This document shows, in pieces, positions 1 to 11,465 of a stretch of 64,000 nucleotides of DNA. The position numbers and the translations under genes are program-made. The notes under the pieces were generated by a model. That model saw only the letters and a program-made list of their open reading frames with translations. It was not told the DNA's origin and searched no databases. The stretch's first letter is position 1. The number at the start of each line of letters is the position of its first letter. This DNA is from Letharia columbiana (lineage: Eukaryota > Ascomycota > Lecanoromycetes > Lecanorales > Parmeliaceae). The stretch covers positions 310,001 through 374,000 of the forward strand of contig NW_023501044.1 of the NCBI RefSeq assembly GCF_014066305.1. Reading direction: 5' to 3'.

Positions 1-151
1 CGAGAGTCGAATATAATCTCGAAATTAGATTTAAAAATTAATTACTTTCTATAAATTTAATTTATAAGTTTAAACTTATATAAATATATTAAAATATATT
101 ATATAATTATATTACGTAATCGCTAAGAGTTACGTATTTCGAATTTTAATA
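1..151 (-). repeat. Partial LTR, Copia2-like
   Basis: The block attacgtaatcgctaaga at about 111-127 and the terminal gaattttaata ending at 151 match the reverse complement of the LTR at 51397-51548. The part before about 110 has diverged, and the outer end is cut by the window edge. The boundary at 151 is followed by sequence matching the inside flank of the Copia2 3' LTR, including the motif cttataagcgaaa. Confidence 0.4.
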
Positions 152-285
152 CTCTTTTTTATATATATTCTCTTATAAGCGAAATTCGTTAGATATAAAG
201 TTTAATATTACTAGAGTTTAAAATCGAATAAATAAGATAAAAAAACTTATTAATTTTTTTCGAGTTATCGAAAAAAAACTAATAT

Positions 286-317
286 TAAAAAAAAAAAAAA
301 AAATTTTAAATAAAAAA

Positions 318-352
<35 letters not shown>

Positions 353-447
353 TTAAAAAATAAATAAAAAAAAAAAATTTAAAATAAAAAAAAAAAAAAA
401 AATAATAATAAAAAACAAAAAAAAAAAAATAATTTTTTTATTTTTAT

Positions 448-491
<44 letters not shown>
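286..491. repeat. Poly-A-rich low-complexity tract
   Basis: About 200 bases are nearly all A with scattered T. They sit where the related Copia2 element has ordinary mixed sequence (about 51180-51290, reversed). RIP alone cannot create such runs from mixed sequence, so this is either homopolymer expansion or an assembly or base-calling artefact. Confidence 0.8.
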
Positions 492-494
<3 letters not shown>

Positions 495-541
495 TATAAA
501 AAATTTAAAATAGCGTAAATAAAGTAAAAAGTCGAAATCTA

Positions 542-569
542 CGAAGGTCGATATTAAAAGTTTTAAATA
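542..569 (+). repeat. Left terminal inverted repeat of the mariner element
   Basis: These 28 bases match the reverse of 2349-2376 with few differences, and the differences are C/T or A/G transitions as RIP would give. TA lies immediately outside. Confidence 0.8.
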
Positions 570-839
570 TATTAAGATAAGAGTTTAGATAGAGCTAAGT
601 GCTTAATATACTTTCAAATTTTATAAATAGTATTATTATTCTTTATTTTAATAAGTATTAATACTCTATATAATAGCGACTATATATATATATATACGAA
701 GTATATATATACGAAGTATATATATAATAGCGATATTAATAGAATATATAATAGCGATAATATTAAAGTATTAATTATAGCGTAGAGAAATAGAGAGAGA
801 GTATAAAGACTTTTAATATATAAATCTCGTTTATATAGT

Positions 840-2230
840 ATAATAGATAGAAATCTTCTTACTATTCTCTATCTTAATTATTTTTATTAATATATCTAAT
901 ATTTAGAGTATTAATTATAATAATAAAACTTAAATTTAAGTACTTACTTTAATTAAGACTAAGATTACTATTAAAATTATTACTATAATTATTAAAATAT
1001 CTTATTAAATTATTAATTAACTTTAGAAATAAGCTTATAATAGAGAATACGATTTTACTATATCTAAAAAACTCTTAATATTATACATTATAGATAAGTC
1101 TAGATTCGAATATTCTCTAATTATTATATCTATACTTAAGAGTATAATTCTAGATACTATATAAAAAAACCGCTATAGTCGTAAAAAGACTTCTTTTATA
1201 CTTATTATTAAATAAGAAATCTTATTTATAATAATATTACGAGTACTTAGATATAATAATTTTCGAGTTTATAAAATTATTAAAAAATCTATCTCTTATA
1301 GAAGCTATAATAAAAATACATTATTAATTCGCTTTACGATATAAGAACTAAATTATAGAAGATTAAAAAAGAGTAATTTAAAGTAATAAGATTAATATAA
1401 TCTTAAATTCTCAATAGAGAAGAGTGCGTATATAGCGTTAATCTAACGAGATCTTCGTTAAATCTAATATACGATATCGTTTCGTAGATACTATAGAGTT
1501 TATATTCTAGAGAATATTTTTCTTATAATAAAAAGAGTTCTTATTATATCTAGAAAGTCGAGATCGCTATTAAAAAGAAGAAGTATATCGAGAATCTCGC
1601 TAAAATTAATATTACTCTAAAATCTAACGTTAAATAAGCTTAAGAATTTAAGATCGATATAAGATATATAAACCTTCGAAATTCTTCTAATAAGAAGCTT
1701 ATATAAAACTTTACTACTAAGACTAAGAAAGTTACTATTAAGAGAAAGAAGAAGAGAATTAATTAATATCGCTATTAGAAAAAGATATATACTCTTATAT
1801 TTCTTATATTTCTTCTTCTTATTAGATATAGATTCTTATTTTAAAGCTTTTAAAGTTCGCTTAAAAGTGTAAATAAGAAAGACTTAATATAATAATTATA
1901 GAAGATAAAGCTTTAATATACGTATTAAAGTATTAAGAAGTAATATTTATATTATTTAATATCGTTAAAATAATCTAATATAATAACTCTTCGAATCTTA
2001 ATATAATTAAGTCTTATTAACTATAAATAAAACGTTATATTATTTAAAAAGATATATTAAGAATTTATAAGAAAGTCGAAAGATAATAGCTATATTATTA
2101 AAATTATAAGTTTATTTAAAAGAGGATTTAGAAGTAAATAGAGCGAATATCGAGATATATTATAAAGATAATATATTTTAAAGATAATAATAAGTATAAG
2201 AAAAGATCGTAAGAAAGATAATATATAATT
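840..2230 (+). pseudogene. Tc1/mariner transposase, RIP-killed
   Basis: This would be the DDE transposase that cuts and joins the element at TA sites. Several plus-strand blocks are recognisable between frame breaks. Near 1410-1480 there is a REECVYSVNL-like block where these proteins carry the first catalytic Asp (DECSV). Near 1560-1640 IENLAKIN follows. INQYRYQKKI-like sequence lies near 1760-1790. EDKALIY near 1905 corresponds to the second catalytic Asp in an EDNAPAH-type motif. SSNLNIIK near 1995 corresponds to SPDLNPIE, which carries the third acidic residue. IERISRYI near 2140 is a typical C-terminal block. TAG and TAA replace several Trp and Gln codons. The N-terminal helix-turn-helix part is too decayed to place, so the start is approximate. 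Confidence 0.7.
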
Positions 2231-2348
2231 ATATAACTTCGTCGAGCGAGCTAATAAGTATATTCGTAATTATATAAAGTATTATCGTTAAATAAATATA
2301 ACTATATAGAAGTATTAAGAATATTAAGAGTATTAAGTATTTTAGCGC

Positions 2349-2376
2349 TATCTAGAACTTTTAATATCGATCTTCG
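2349..2376 (-). repeat. Right terminal inverted repeat of the mariner element
   Basis: This is the inverted copy of 542-569 and ends in CTTCG next to the TA at 2377-2378. Confidence 0.8.
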
Positions 2377-2429
2377 TAGAAATAATTATATTAAATTATA
2401 GCCTCTATTAATATTTAATCTAAATTTTA

Positions 2430-2857
<428 letters not shown>

Positions 2858-2908
2858 GCTATAATATTAGCTTTCTATAAAGATTAATTTAAATAATAAA
2901 GTTATAAC

Positions 2909-3079
2909 TATTAAAACGACTTAACACTCGCTACTACTAGTACTTATTCAATCTAGTTATAAGTATATAAAGGTATTCTCTATATATAGATATTCTTCTT
3001 TCTTAGATATTATTAAGACTATTATATCTAGTAATAAGTCTTATTATAGTAGTAACTATATATCTAGATATTATTAATA
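2909..3079 (+). repeat. 5' LTR of Copia1
   Basis: These 171 bp correspond base for base to 10355-10525. Differences are A/G or C/T transitions. The ends TATTA...TTAATA are RIP forms of TGTTG...AACA-type LTR ends. Confidence 0.92.
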
Positions 3080-3129
3080 CTAATTAATATACTTTAATAA
3101 TAGTATATAAATTAATAAGACTATACTCT

Positions 3130-5120
3130 TAAAGAAAGTTCGCCCCGATATCGCCGCGATAGCTTTATACGATTCTATGATTATTTAATCGATTTAGCTC
3201 TCGAGTAATATTAATTAAATAGAATTATAATTTCTACTTCTATAATTTCTATAACTTTTATTTAGTAGAGAAAATACTTAGAAAATATTAAATATTATTA
3301 AGCTTTATACTATATTAATATATAATATATATCTAAAATAAATATTAAGAATAAGAAATCTAACTCTTTAGTCGAATTATCTAATATTATAACTCTATAT
3401 TAACTAGAAAATATATTATCTAATGAAGTCGAATTAATAGATATTAATAAGAGACTTAAATAATTCGTTCTTTAAAGAATATAAAAGTATAATAAAAATA
3501 AATGAGACGCTCTCTCTAATATCTTTACTGAGAAATTTTAAATAATTCGCTAAAAAGGACTTTGAGATCCTTTTTAAAAAGACTCTCTATAACTTATAAA
3601 ACTATTTATAAGCTAATAAAGTTTATGTTAAGAAAGAATAAGAGGTTATAATAATTGAATTATTAGTTAATATAGTCTAAGAAGATATCTCATAGCTATT
3701 AAATAATAAAGATTATTCTCTATTAAAGTAGTAATAATATTATTCTTCTTAGTAGCAACTAATTCAGCCGTAGTAGCCTTATCGATCGAAGAATACTATT
3801 TCTTTCCCCCGCAATCGGCCTATTATCAACCTTATTAACTAAAGAATACTATTTCTCTTCCGCCATAATAGCCTTATCAGCAGCCTTATTAATCGGAGAA
3901 TACTATTCCTCTCCCCCCATAACCGCCTTATCGATCGAAGAATTCTACTTTAATTCTTTTCTTAACACCAGCCTACGGCCTAAATTACCGAGCTCTATAT
4001 CTACTATTCTTATCTTATTAAGTTATTTAAGACTTTAATATCGTATAAAATTATAATTATAGTAAGAAACTTATTACTCTAGCTAAATTATATACTATCG
4101 AGAAGAAATATAATAAAAGTCCTATCGAGAGTCTCAGCTATAAATTTATAATTTTCATAAATCTTTATACGAGAGTCGAGATCTCTTAGTAGATTCTTTA
4201 AATAGTATTTTTAATTATACTAAAGTCTATAATATTAAAATATTATTACTCTAGTTATTAAGAAATTAGCCTTATTATTTAATAACTCTTCGATCGATTT
4301 TAGAGTTATTTTAAGAGAGAAGAATATCGTTATCTTATACTTCGTAAGTAGAATAATATTAGTCTAAGAGGCTTACTTCGAGCTAGTCTCGAAAAGAATA
4401 AAGAAATTATCTTTAATAAGATAATTTAATAACTCCGCCAAATTTAAAGAGAGTTAAATTACGAATTTTAGTTAGATATAGTACTTCGAAATAAGATAAT
4501 TATCTTTTATAGTAATATTTCTACGTATAGTATTATAATTCTATAATAAACGATTATAATTACGAGGTTAATCAATAATATCTATACTATAATCGAGATT
4601 TACGAAAAGGCTATAAAGGCTAAGAGATTCGAGTTACTTAGGCCTATAATATACTTTACTAATTAAAAGTATTATATTAATTAATCTTTAAATTAGAGTA
4701 ACTATAGTAGATCGTTCTCGTAGCTAAATAGCTTTTAGAAAAAGCGATACTTTATCTATAAGAAGATAGGCTATTAGTTAACTAAGTATATCGATAAAGA
4801 ACGTTAGAAGTCTCGAAATAAGTTCGCTAAGCGGTTTATCGACTTTATTAATAAGCGATATAACTTCTATATTTAAGAGTTTAAAGACTAGAAGAATAAG
4901 ATCGAGAATCTTAAAATCTTAATTCTCGATATTCAAGATAATAATTTAGAGAAGATCGAAAACTTTATTACGATTACTTTTATAGTTATATCGAACTAAG
5001 TCTAAATACGTTATTTAAAGCTTTTTAGCTATTCTATATATTATAATATTATTAAATTTAATAGCTTTCTTAATATTAGTTAATATATCTTAAAGTAGTT
5101 TTATAATATTATACTAGATA
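3130..5120 (+). pseudogene. Copia1 gag region (nucleocapsid with fossil zinc knuckle)
   Basis: This is the N-terminal part of the polyprotein that would form the particle and bind RNA. At 3760-3965 a Pro/Gln-rich tandem repeat is readable (ISLPP..., PYQQPY-like, about 20 residues per unit). At 4740-4800 the frame reads KRYFIYKKIGY*LTKYIDKER. That fits a CysX2Cys...GlyCysTrp...His...GluGluArg zinc-binding motif common in fungal Copia elements, with Cys turned to Tyr, Trp to stop and His to Tyr. All of these changes are explained by TG to TA and CA to TA. The frame is cut at 5120 by the A insertion. Start and end are approximate. Confidence 0.72.
3760..3965 (+). repeat. In-frame Pro/Gln-rich tandem repeat in gag
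   Basis: Three to four imperfect units of about 55-60 bp each carry gaatactatttct/ccc-rich and gccttat motifs. CA is still present here while TG is absent, so this patch was mutated mostly on one strand. Confidence 0.7.
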
Positions 5121-7159
5121 AGTAAAGGCCTATGAATTAAATTTATAAAGTTGGATTTTTCTAAGTTAAATCGAATTCTAGCCTTAGCTCTAAGTTAAAT
5201 CGAACTCTAATCGCTTGCTATGCGTTTTTAATCTATATATAAATATATATATACGAAGAGAGGCGCGCTAAGGTCTAATTAGGAAGGTATATCGAGTATA
5301 GAGAATTAATTTATAATAATTATCTATAAAAAATAGAGAAAGACTATATCCTTATGATAAGAAGTATCGAAATATCGAAAAGAAATAAAGATAACATATT
5401 AATTAGTAGTATAAATCCCACATTATCTCTTATCGCAGTGAAATCTTTCGAATAATAAAATAGCTGTTAGAGTAAGATATCGAACGATTTTAATTCGTTT
5501 AAATATATATTATTCGATATTTAATTAGCTGTAATCGTCGTAGTAGATTCTTCTCTTATAACGTTATTATAGTAATATATTATATTAATATAGTAGAAAT
5601 AATAGATTAAGTTATAGTAATATTCTTCGCTTATCGAGTAATAATTTAATATAAAACCGTAGAGAGCATATAACGTGAGATCTTGGAGAGCTGAGCCGTG
5701 TTCTTGACGATAATAACTTTATTACCGCTTGATTTCTCCGTAATATTCTTCGTATTTACCTATTATAGTTTCTTCTCTTATAGAGTATTAGATTAAGTGA
5801 CTAGCTAAGTAGTTAACTGAGTGAATAACTAATATAACATAAGATCTTAAAGAGCTAAGTCGTATTCTTAACGATAATAATTTTATTATCACTTGATTTC
5901 TCCGTAATATTCTTCGTATTTATCTATTATAGTTTCTTCTCTTATTTCTTCTCTTATAAGAAGAGTATTAGACTAAATAGTTAGCTAAGTAATTAACTAA
6001 GTAAATAACTAATATAACGTGAAATCTTAAAGAGCTAAGCCGTATTCTTAATGATAATAACTTTATTACTATTTAATTTCTTCGTAATATTCTTCGCATT
6101 TATCTATTATAATTTCTTTTTTTACTTCTTAATATAGTAGAGATAATAAACTAAATTATAGTGGTATTCTTCGCTTACTAAGTAATAATTTAATATAAAA
6201 TAACTAAATTATAGTAGTATTCTTCGCTTACTAAGTAATAATTTAATATGAAATCGTAAAAAGTATATAACGTGAGATCTTAGAGAGTTAAGTTATATTC
6301 TTAATAATAGTAATCTTATTACCGCTTAGTTTCTTCGTAGTATTCTTCATATTTACTTATTATAGTTTCTTCTCTTACTTCTTAATATAGTAAGAATAAT
6401 AGATTAAGTTATAATAATATTCTCTACTTATTAAATAATAATTTAATATAAAATTATAAAAAGTATATAACGTTTAAATGCGTTTAATATAACTATAATA
6501 TTTAAATATTAGTTTAACTTATCTATCGCTAGCTTAAGAGGAGTATATAAGAGAGAATATATTCGTTTAGGCTCTTTTTAAGAGTCTTTTAACGCGTTTA
6601 TAAGTAGTAATAAGTAGCTATTAAACTTACTTATAGCCTTAATTATTAATAATAGCGAATTCGTTAAGAAGTAATCTAGGGGCGTTAGTAAGGGGCTCTA
6701 ATTAGATAAGAAGTATCGAAGATAATTATATTTATATTAGTAAAATTAATAGAATTAGTAGAATTAATAGAATTAATAAAATAATAAAAGAATAATAAAT
6801 AGATGAAAGGATTATTATTCGATTCTAAATATATCTAATATAACTATTATAACTATTATATTTAAATATTTATTTAATTCATTAATAGTAGATTAAACTT
6901 TATAATTTTTATAGCGTTAGAAAGCGTAAAGCGAGTTTTATAATTTAAGGAATTATAAAGTAACTATATATATCGTAAGCTAAGTACTTTAAAGTGTAAA
7001 ACTTCTATATATAAATTTTTAATAAGGAAGCTTAAAAGGATTAGCGGGCTAACTTAGTCGATCTAACTAAAGAGCGTAGTAACTCTAAATTTATAATTAA
7101 CTATATATATAAATTTAAGATTTTATAGCTTAGCTCTATCTTATTCTTTTATATATACT
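5121..7159 (+). mobile_element. Family A repeat, copy 1 (nested in Copia1)
   Basis: This 2.04-kb repeat starts AGTAAAGGCCTATGAATT and ends TCTTATTCTTTTATATATAC+T. Its termini match copies at 20722-23319, 41086-43181, 52037-53731 and element E. Flanking four-base words are GATA (5117-5120) and AATA (7160-7163), differing by one G/A change. Inside are tandem blocks of about 170-270 bp at 5640-6480 with motifs such as ctccgtaatattcttcg. No reading frame is evident, so it looks non-autonomous. It splits gag from integrase in Copia1 and is therefore younger than Copia1. Confidence 0.85.
5640..6480 (+). repeat. Subterminal tandem blocks of family A
   Basis: Four imperfect repeats share ataacgtgagatctt..gagctaagccgta, the ctccgtaatattcttcg motif and tttcttctctta. 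The first unit (5650-5760) keeps TG and CA (for example ttggagagctgagccgtg); later units are more mutated. Confidence 0.75.
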
Positions 7160-7160
7160 A

Positions 7161-8450
7161 ATATCGAAGTTATATATATATCTACTATTAAATATAATTA
7201 AGTAAAAGTCTATATAAGAAAATTCGATATATAATTAAATATTATTATTAATAGTATTATTATCTAATTTAAAATTAAGATAGTAGCGTTAATTAAAAAA
7301 CTTATAATAAATTTATTTATTAGCCGAGTCGACTTTCACGTAATATAGATCGATATTCTATTTCTACTATATATTTAAGATATAAATAGATTAAAAATCT
7401 ATCTAAATAATCTTAAGAACTAAGTTATTTTAAGAAATAAATCTATAGTTCTAATTATTCGCTTTTACGAATATCTATTCTTAATATAAAATCTTATATT
7501 AGTTAATTATCTAATCGATATCGAGTTATATTAACTATATTATTAATTTAATTATCTCTTAATTAATAGATTTATTTAAACTCTAGAGAAAGCTAATTAC
7601 GACGATTTCGAATATTATTATATACTTAAATAAATTATCGAGTTCTACACACTCTATTAAAAGTACTCTTAATCTTTAAATCGTTTTAAATTCTTACTTA
7701 AGAATAAGAATAATATCTATTTTAATTATATAATTATTATCGACATTCTCTATATTAACGATAGTCTAGTTCTATAAGTTATTAACGAGGAAACTTTATT
7801 TTAGATCATCTAATAACTAATAAATATAACTATTTTCTATATATAAAATATACTTAGACTATACTAAATAGATATATATATTAAACTTTTAGATATTATT
7901 ATCTATAACGCTGAGACTAACTTTAATAATATCGAGTTTAGATAAAACGCTAGAACTCTAAGTATTTAAATAAAATATGTATTAGTTAAGGCCGCTAATT
8001 CTATCGGTCTAATAAAATAATATTACACTTTATTAAGATAAGTCTATTTAATAATTACTGCGGAATTAAAGAATTAAGATATTAGAAAGAAGATTCGTTT
8101 ATAAATAACTATTAAGGCTATTAATAATATAGCCGAATATAATAGCCTCGTTCTTATATTACTGGTTTTTAAAACCTTTCCTCGTATTATAAATAACGAT
8201 ATATTTATTTTATCTATTATCGAGAGAGTAAAAGCTATTAATATAGTAATAATCGAAGTTATAAAACTTTACGCTAAGAGATAGATTAATAACGCTCTAT
8301 ATTAGCGAAACGACTTTTAGATAATAAGAATATACGATACTTTAATTAGTTTCCCGATACTAGTTTAAAGAATATATTAAAAGAAGTAAATCGAACCATA
8401 TAAATTGCTAATCACTTCTCGAGAGATATGCACCGTCGAATTATTAAATG
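7161..8450 (+). pseudogene. Copia1 integrase domain
   Basis: This domain would insert the cDNA into the genome. From about 7900 the frame reads AETNFNNIEFR*NARTLSI, then AANSIGLI, ITAELKN*D and AINNIAEYNSLV. These are fungal Copia integrase core and C-terminal blocks (a D-A-G-T-N-F-type segment with the second catalytic Asp, then the E-containing helix region). INEETLF at about 7780 precedes the core. From 8160 PRIINNDIFILSIIERVKAIN and RQINNALYQRND-like text follow, as in the domain's tail. Many CAA/CAG and TGG codons are now stops. The start was displaced by the A insertion, and the boundary with RT is approximate. Confidence 0.75.
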
Positions 8451-8599
8451 ATTTTATTAATTTTCGAGTTACTATTATTAAGTTATATTTAAAAGAAATA
8501 GATACTTTAATTAAGTCTCTCGAGTTTCTCGAATAAGAATCTCTATAGTTAGATAATACTTAATACGAAAATAACGATAATAAAGATTATTAAGACTCT

Positions 8600-9450
8600 T
8601 CTTAGGACGCTTTACTACGTTATAACTCTCCTCGATATTAATATATTCTCGCTCGTTTTCGGAACTCTGCTAATATTACGATTTATATATCTAAGTTTAT
8701 TTTATAACTATCTTTATTAAACTTTTAGATATTTTAATAAAAAGAACTTAGTAGATTACTTGAAAAGGGTATATTTAAGATTATAAAGATCGAAGATATC
8801 TTCGCAGAAGTATAGATATTTAATAGTCGTTTTGTAAACTAAATTAAAAATAAGGGTATCGAGAAAGCCTTTAAGAAGTCGCGATTAGTAGTATAAGTAT
8901 TTAATAATTTAAAGAAGTATAAAATTCTCACTTAGGCCTCTATTATTTAACGAATTAATTAATAACTTATTATTGCTTTAATATTAGCTATCTTATAGCT
9001 ATTTCTATACCTACGCGATATTACTTAGATATATATTTAATCTCGATTTAAGTTAATTAGAAATATCTTTATTTTAGCCTTAGCTAAAATAAAACTATTC
9101 TTAAAAACGATACTTTATATTATTCTCCCTCTCTATAAAATTACTAAGTTCGATATTTACTAGTTTTAGATATATTATAAGTATTATATAGAGAAGCTAG
9201 AAATAATCTTATCTATATTCGATATTTATCTATTATTTAATAACGATATAATAATAATTATCGATTTATAAACTAATAACTCTCTTATTACTAATACTAC
9301 TAAGTTTATAGATCTAGAGTTATAAGAGTTATATATCGCTAAACTATTAACTAGACTATATAAGAAACTTATTTTAAAATAACCTCTAGAATTTAATAGA
9401 TTTATTATTACTCTTAAGAATAATATAAAAATTAGTTAATATAAATAGAT
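8600..9450 (+). pseudogene. Copia1 reverse transcriptase domain
   Basis: This domain would copy the element's RNA into DNA. Around 9130-9330 the plus frame reads LYKITKFDIY, then YYKYYIEKLEIILSIFDIYLLF, then IIIIDL*TNNSLI. This is the fungal Copia pattern (YGIPEAG..W..TYHKHH.EKLGM..S.YDPCLLF, GIV.LQTDD.L), with the catalytic Asp-Asp region degraded to TNN-like text by RIP. A GIFKI-type N-terminal block lies near 8760-8800. The order integrase, RT, RNase H confirms Ty1/Copia. Exact domain limits cannot be set because of frame breaks. Confidence 0.7.
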
Positions 9451-9499
9451 AAAGAAGATTTAATTATTTTTAAAGTTATTTATAAAAGAGTAATATATT

Positions 9500-10160
9500 A
9501 TCTAGAGAGCTCGGAGAGCGTATATTATAACGATATCGCAGCTATAAACTATATTTATCTTATTATACGCCGCTTAAATTATAAACTCTATTTACAATAA
9601 CGCTTAATATCTAAATTACTATCTTTTATAGTAAATAAAAGAAAGAGATCTTATATTCATTAAATTAGATATAACGTCTCTAAGAATTATAACTTTTACG
9701 AATTCGTTATTCGCTAATAATAAAGATCTCTCTTTTTAAATCGGCTATATAATAGCCCTAGCTGACGCTTAAAATAAGGCTAATATTATTTATTAATAAT
9801 CGATTAAATATCGCCGAGTTACTAGAAGCGTATTGACCTTTAAACTTTACGTATTATCTCTAGAATTCGATATTATAACTACTATAAAATTTACTCTAAA
9901 TTAAATCTTCTCTAATACTCTTTAGAAAAAGATATTTCTTTCTATATATATAGACTCGAAATCTCTATACGAATATCTTATTAAACTAGGAATAATATAA
10001 GAGAAAAGATTAATAATAGATATCTTATATCTAAGACAGTTATACGAATAACGAGAGATTATCGAGATTTTATAAATTAGAGAAGATAAGAATTCAGCTA
10101 ATTTAATAATAAAGGATAAGGAATATAACGTACTATAACGTCTAGTGAATACGAATTATC
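9500..10160 (+). pseudogene. Copia1 RNase H domain
   Basis: This domain would degrade the RNA strand of the RNA:DNA hybrid. It is the clearest fossil domain in this element. From 9700 the frame reads NSLFANNKDLSF*IGYIIALADA (FTDASFANN-type block). IKYRRVTRSVL (about 9803-9840) corresponds to SVLASELYAMA-type text. At 9945-10100 comes DSKSLYEYLIKLG followed by EKRLIIDILYLRQLYE*REIIEI, then EDKNSANL. All are standard fungal Copia RNase H landmarks, including the DSKSLY acidic motif. Only a few RIP stops interrupt it. Confidence 0.85.
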
Positions 10161-10354
10161 TAGAACTAGATCTAGAAGACTAAGTAAAAAGATAAGATAT
10201 TAATTAATAGAAAGTTATCTTAGTATAGTACTATTAGAAATACGCTTAGTATAATTAGATTTACGTCTACTATAGTAGAGAAAGTAATTGCGATTATAGA
10301 GATTTCGAAGAAGAAATATAATATGTAAATAGTCTTATTTTCTATTTTTGCCAG

Positions 10355-10525
10355 TGTTGAAACGACTTAACACTCGCTACTACTAGTACTTATTCGATCT
10401 AGTTATAAATATATGAAGATATTCTCTATATATAGATATTCTTCTTTCTTAGATATTATTAAGACTATTATATCTAGTAATAAGTCTTATTATAGTAGTA
10501 ACTATATATCTAGATATTATTAATA
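10355..10525 (+). repeat. 3' LTR of Copia1
   Basis: These 171 bp start TGTTGAAACGACTTAACACT. This LTR is less mutated at its start than the 5' copy. It is followed at once by the ATAAC target duplication (10526-10530). Confidence 0.93.
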
Positions 10526-10529
10526 ATAA

Positions 10530-10614
10530 CCCTCGTCGTCGTAAAAAACCCTCGTTATCGTGAAGAACTCTCGTCGTTATAAAGAATCCTTATCGTCGTA
10601 AAGAATTCTCGTCG
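10530..10614 (+). repeat. 19-bp minisatellite
   Basis: Four and a half direct units of 19 bp follow the pattern cyctcgtcgtcgtaaagaa, beginning at the last base of the Copia1 target duplication. No coding sense is visible. Confidence 0.85.
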
Positions 10615-10965
10615 AAATAATAAGAACTTAGTTATACTAATGGGCGAGCTAATACTCTTTCCCTCTTTTTCTATAGAGTTTTTTAAGATTTAATAAGATC
10701 GACGAGAATAGTAGTAAAGAGAAACGTCGCGAAGAATTATAGATAATAAAGATACGTGCTAATATAATATATAAGTTCTATATAAAAGAGCTATAATACT
10801 TCGAAGTGAAGTGTTATATCTTACTCTTATTATCTAGAAAGAGTATTACGCTCTAGAGATATATTATATTACTCTAAAAAGAGGTATTATATTAAAAAGA
10901 CGTATTATCTAAAATAGATATTAAATATTACGTTAGAAAGACGTATTATATTAGAATAGTATATA
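10615..10965. other. Unassigned AT-rich stretch with degenerate short repeats
   Basis: No gene is recognised. At 10830-10960 there are loose repeats of cgtattatattag/gaaagacgtattat type that lead into the next minisatellite. Confidence 0.5.
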
Positions 10966-11275
10966 ATAAGACTAAAATAGCCTATTTATTAAGACTGAAA
11001 TAATCTATTATTAAGACTAAAATAGTCTATTTATTACGACTAAAATAGCCTATTATTACGACTAAAATAGTCTATTTATTACGACTAAAATAGCCTATTA
11101 TTATAGCTAAAATAATCTATTATTACGACTAAAATAGTCTATTATTATCGAAGGTTAAAATAGTCTATTAATGAGGCTAGAATAACCTATTATTATTAAG
11201 GCTGAAATGGCCTGTTATTATCGAAGGCTGGAATGGCCTATTAATGAGACTGAAATAATCTATTATTGAAAGTTG
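10966..11275 (+). repeat. 22-26 bp minisatellite with a RIP gradient
   Basis: About a dozen units have the pattern gactaaaatagyctattatta. Left units are fully A/T-shifted. The rightmost (11200-11250) read ggctgaaatggcctg and ggctggaatggccta and retain TG and GG. The array therefore records mutation fading rightward into the unmutated island. Confidence 0.85.
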
Positions 11276-11465
11276 TGTATAGCTTTATTTCTTATTAGGT
11301 GGACTGGGAGCGTGGCTATAGAGGAGTGTTGAAATGTGATCCCCGCGTATCCCAGCCACCATGTTTTCCAGCCACCTAATTTTGTACTGTATTTAGAACC
11401 TGGCCTCGGAGAGGTTTTAAAGAATTAATCCGTCCGTTCTACACATTACATACCTGAAATTCTAA
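11265..11465 (+). other. Unmutated island; contains the un-RIPed form of the MITE core
   Basis: This is about 200 bp of balanced composition with CA and TG intact, in sharp contrast to both sides. From about 11331 onward (gaaatgtgatccccgcgtat..., ...cctggcctcggagagg..., ...ccgtccgttctac) it aligns to the core of the two MITEs: 26940-27050 on the plus strand, and 13140-13260 reversed. There the same bases appear with every CA and TG turned to TA. The left half (11298-11330) is not in those MITEs. No ORF of note. Confidence 0.75.

Larger units (their letters stand above)
542..2376 (+). mobile_element. Tc1/mariner-type DNA transposon, complete but RIP-inactivated
   Basis: The element is 1835 bp and is bounded by terminal inverted repeats: CGAAGGTCGATATTAAAAG on the left and CGAAGATCGATATTAAAAG as the reverse of the right end. 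A TA duplication lies at 540-541 and 2377-2378. The empty site is present in the window: the reverse of about 51105-51160 runs gtcgaaatcta directly into the right flank, with no element. Size, TA target and the encoded transposase all fit Tc1/mariner. It inserted into an older Copia2-like copy. Stops throughout the frame make it non-functional. Confidence 0.82.
2909..10525 (+). mobile_element. Copia1: Ty1/Copia LTR retrotransposon with nested A insertion
   Basis: The element is bounded by two 171-bp direct LTRs (2909-3079, 10355-10525) and a perfect 5-bp target duplication, ATAAC, at 2904-2908 and 10526-10530. The 3' LTR keeps the ancestral TGTTGAAAC start, and RIP has changed it to TATTAAAAC in the 5' LTR. 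The order gag, integrase, reverse transcriptase, RNase H on the plus strand is that of Ty1/Copia. Removing the A repeat at 5121-7159 leaves about 5.6 kb, a normal Copia length. The polyprotein is full of TAA/TAG stops, so it cannot move on its own. Confidence 0.93.

Noticed and set aside
286..491. Poly-A tail of a LINE or SINE
   Set aside because: No element body or target duplication adjoins it, and the flanks align to a Copia element interior.
5121..7163. Family A as a Helitron (ends CTAA|T)
   Set aside because: No TC at the left end, no stable hairpin 10-12 bases before the right end, and matching 4-bp flanks argue against it.
10530..10614. CRISPR-like array
   Set aside because: Units are contiguous 19-bp direct repeats with no unique spacers, in a eukaryotic context: a minisatellite.
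11298..11376. 79-bp foldback with TA on both sides (GGTGGACTGG ... CCAGCCACC), a possible tiny Tc1-type MITE
   Set aside because: The right half belongs to the ~130-bp core shared with M1 and M2 while the left half does not, and the inverted pairing is imperfect.
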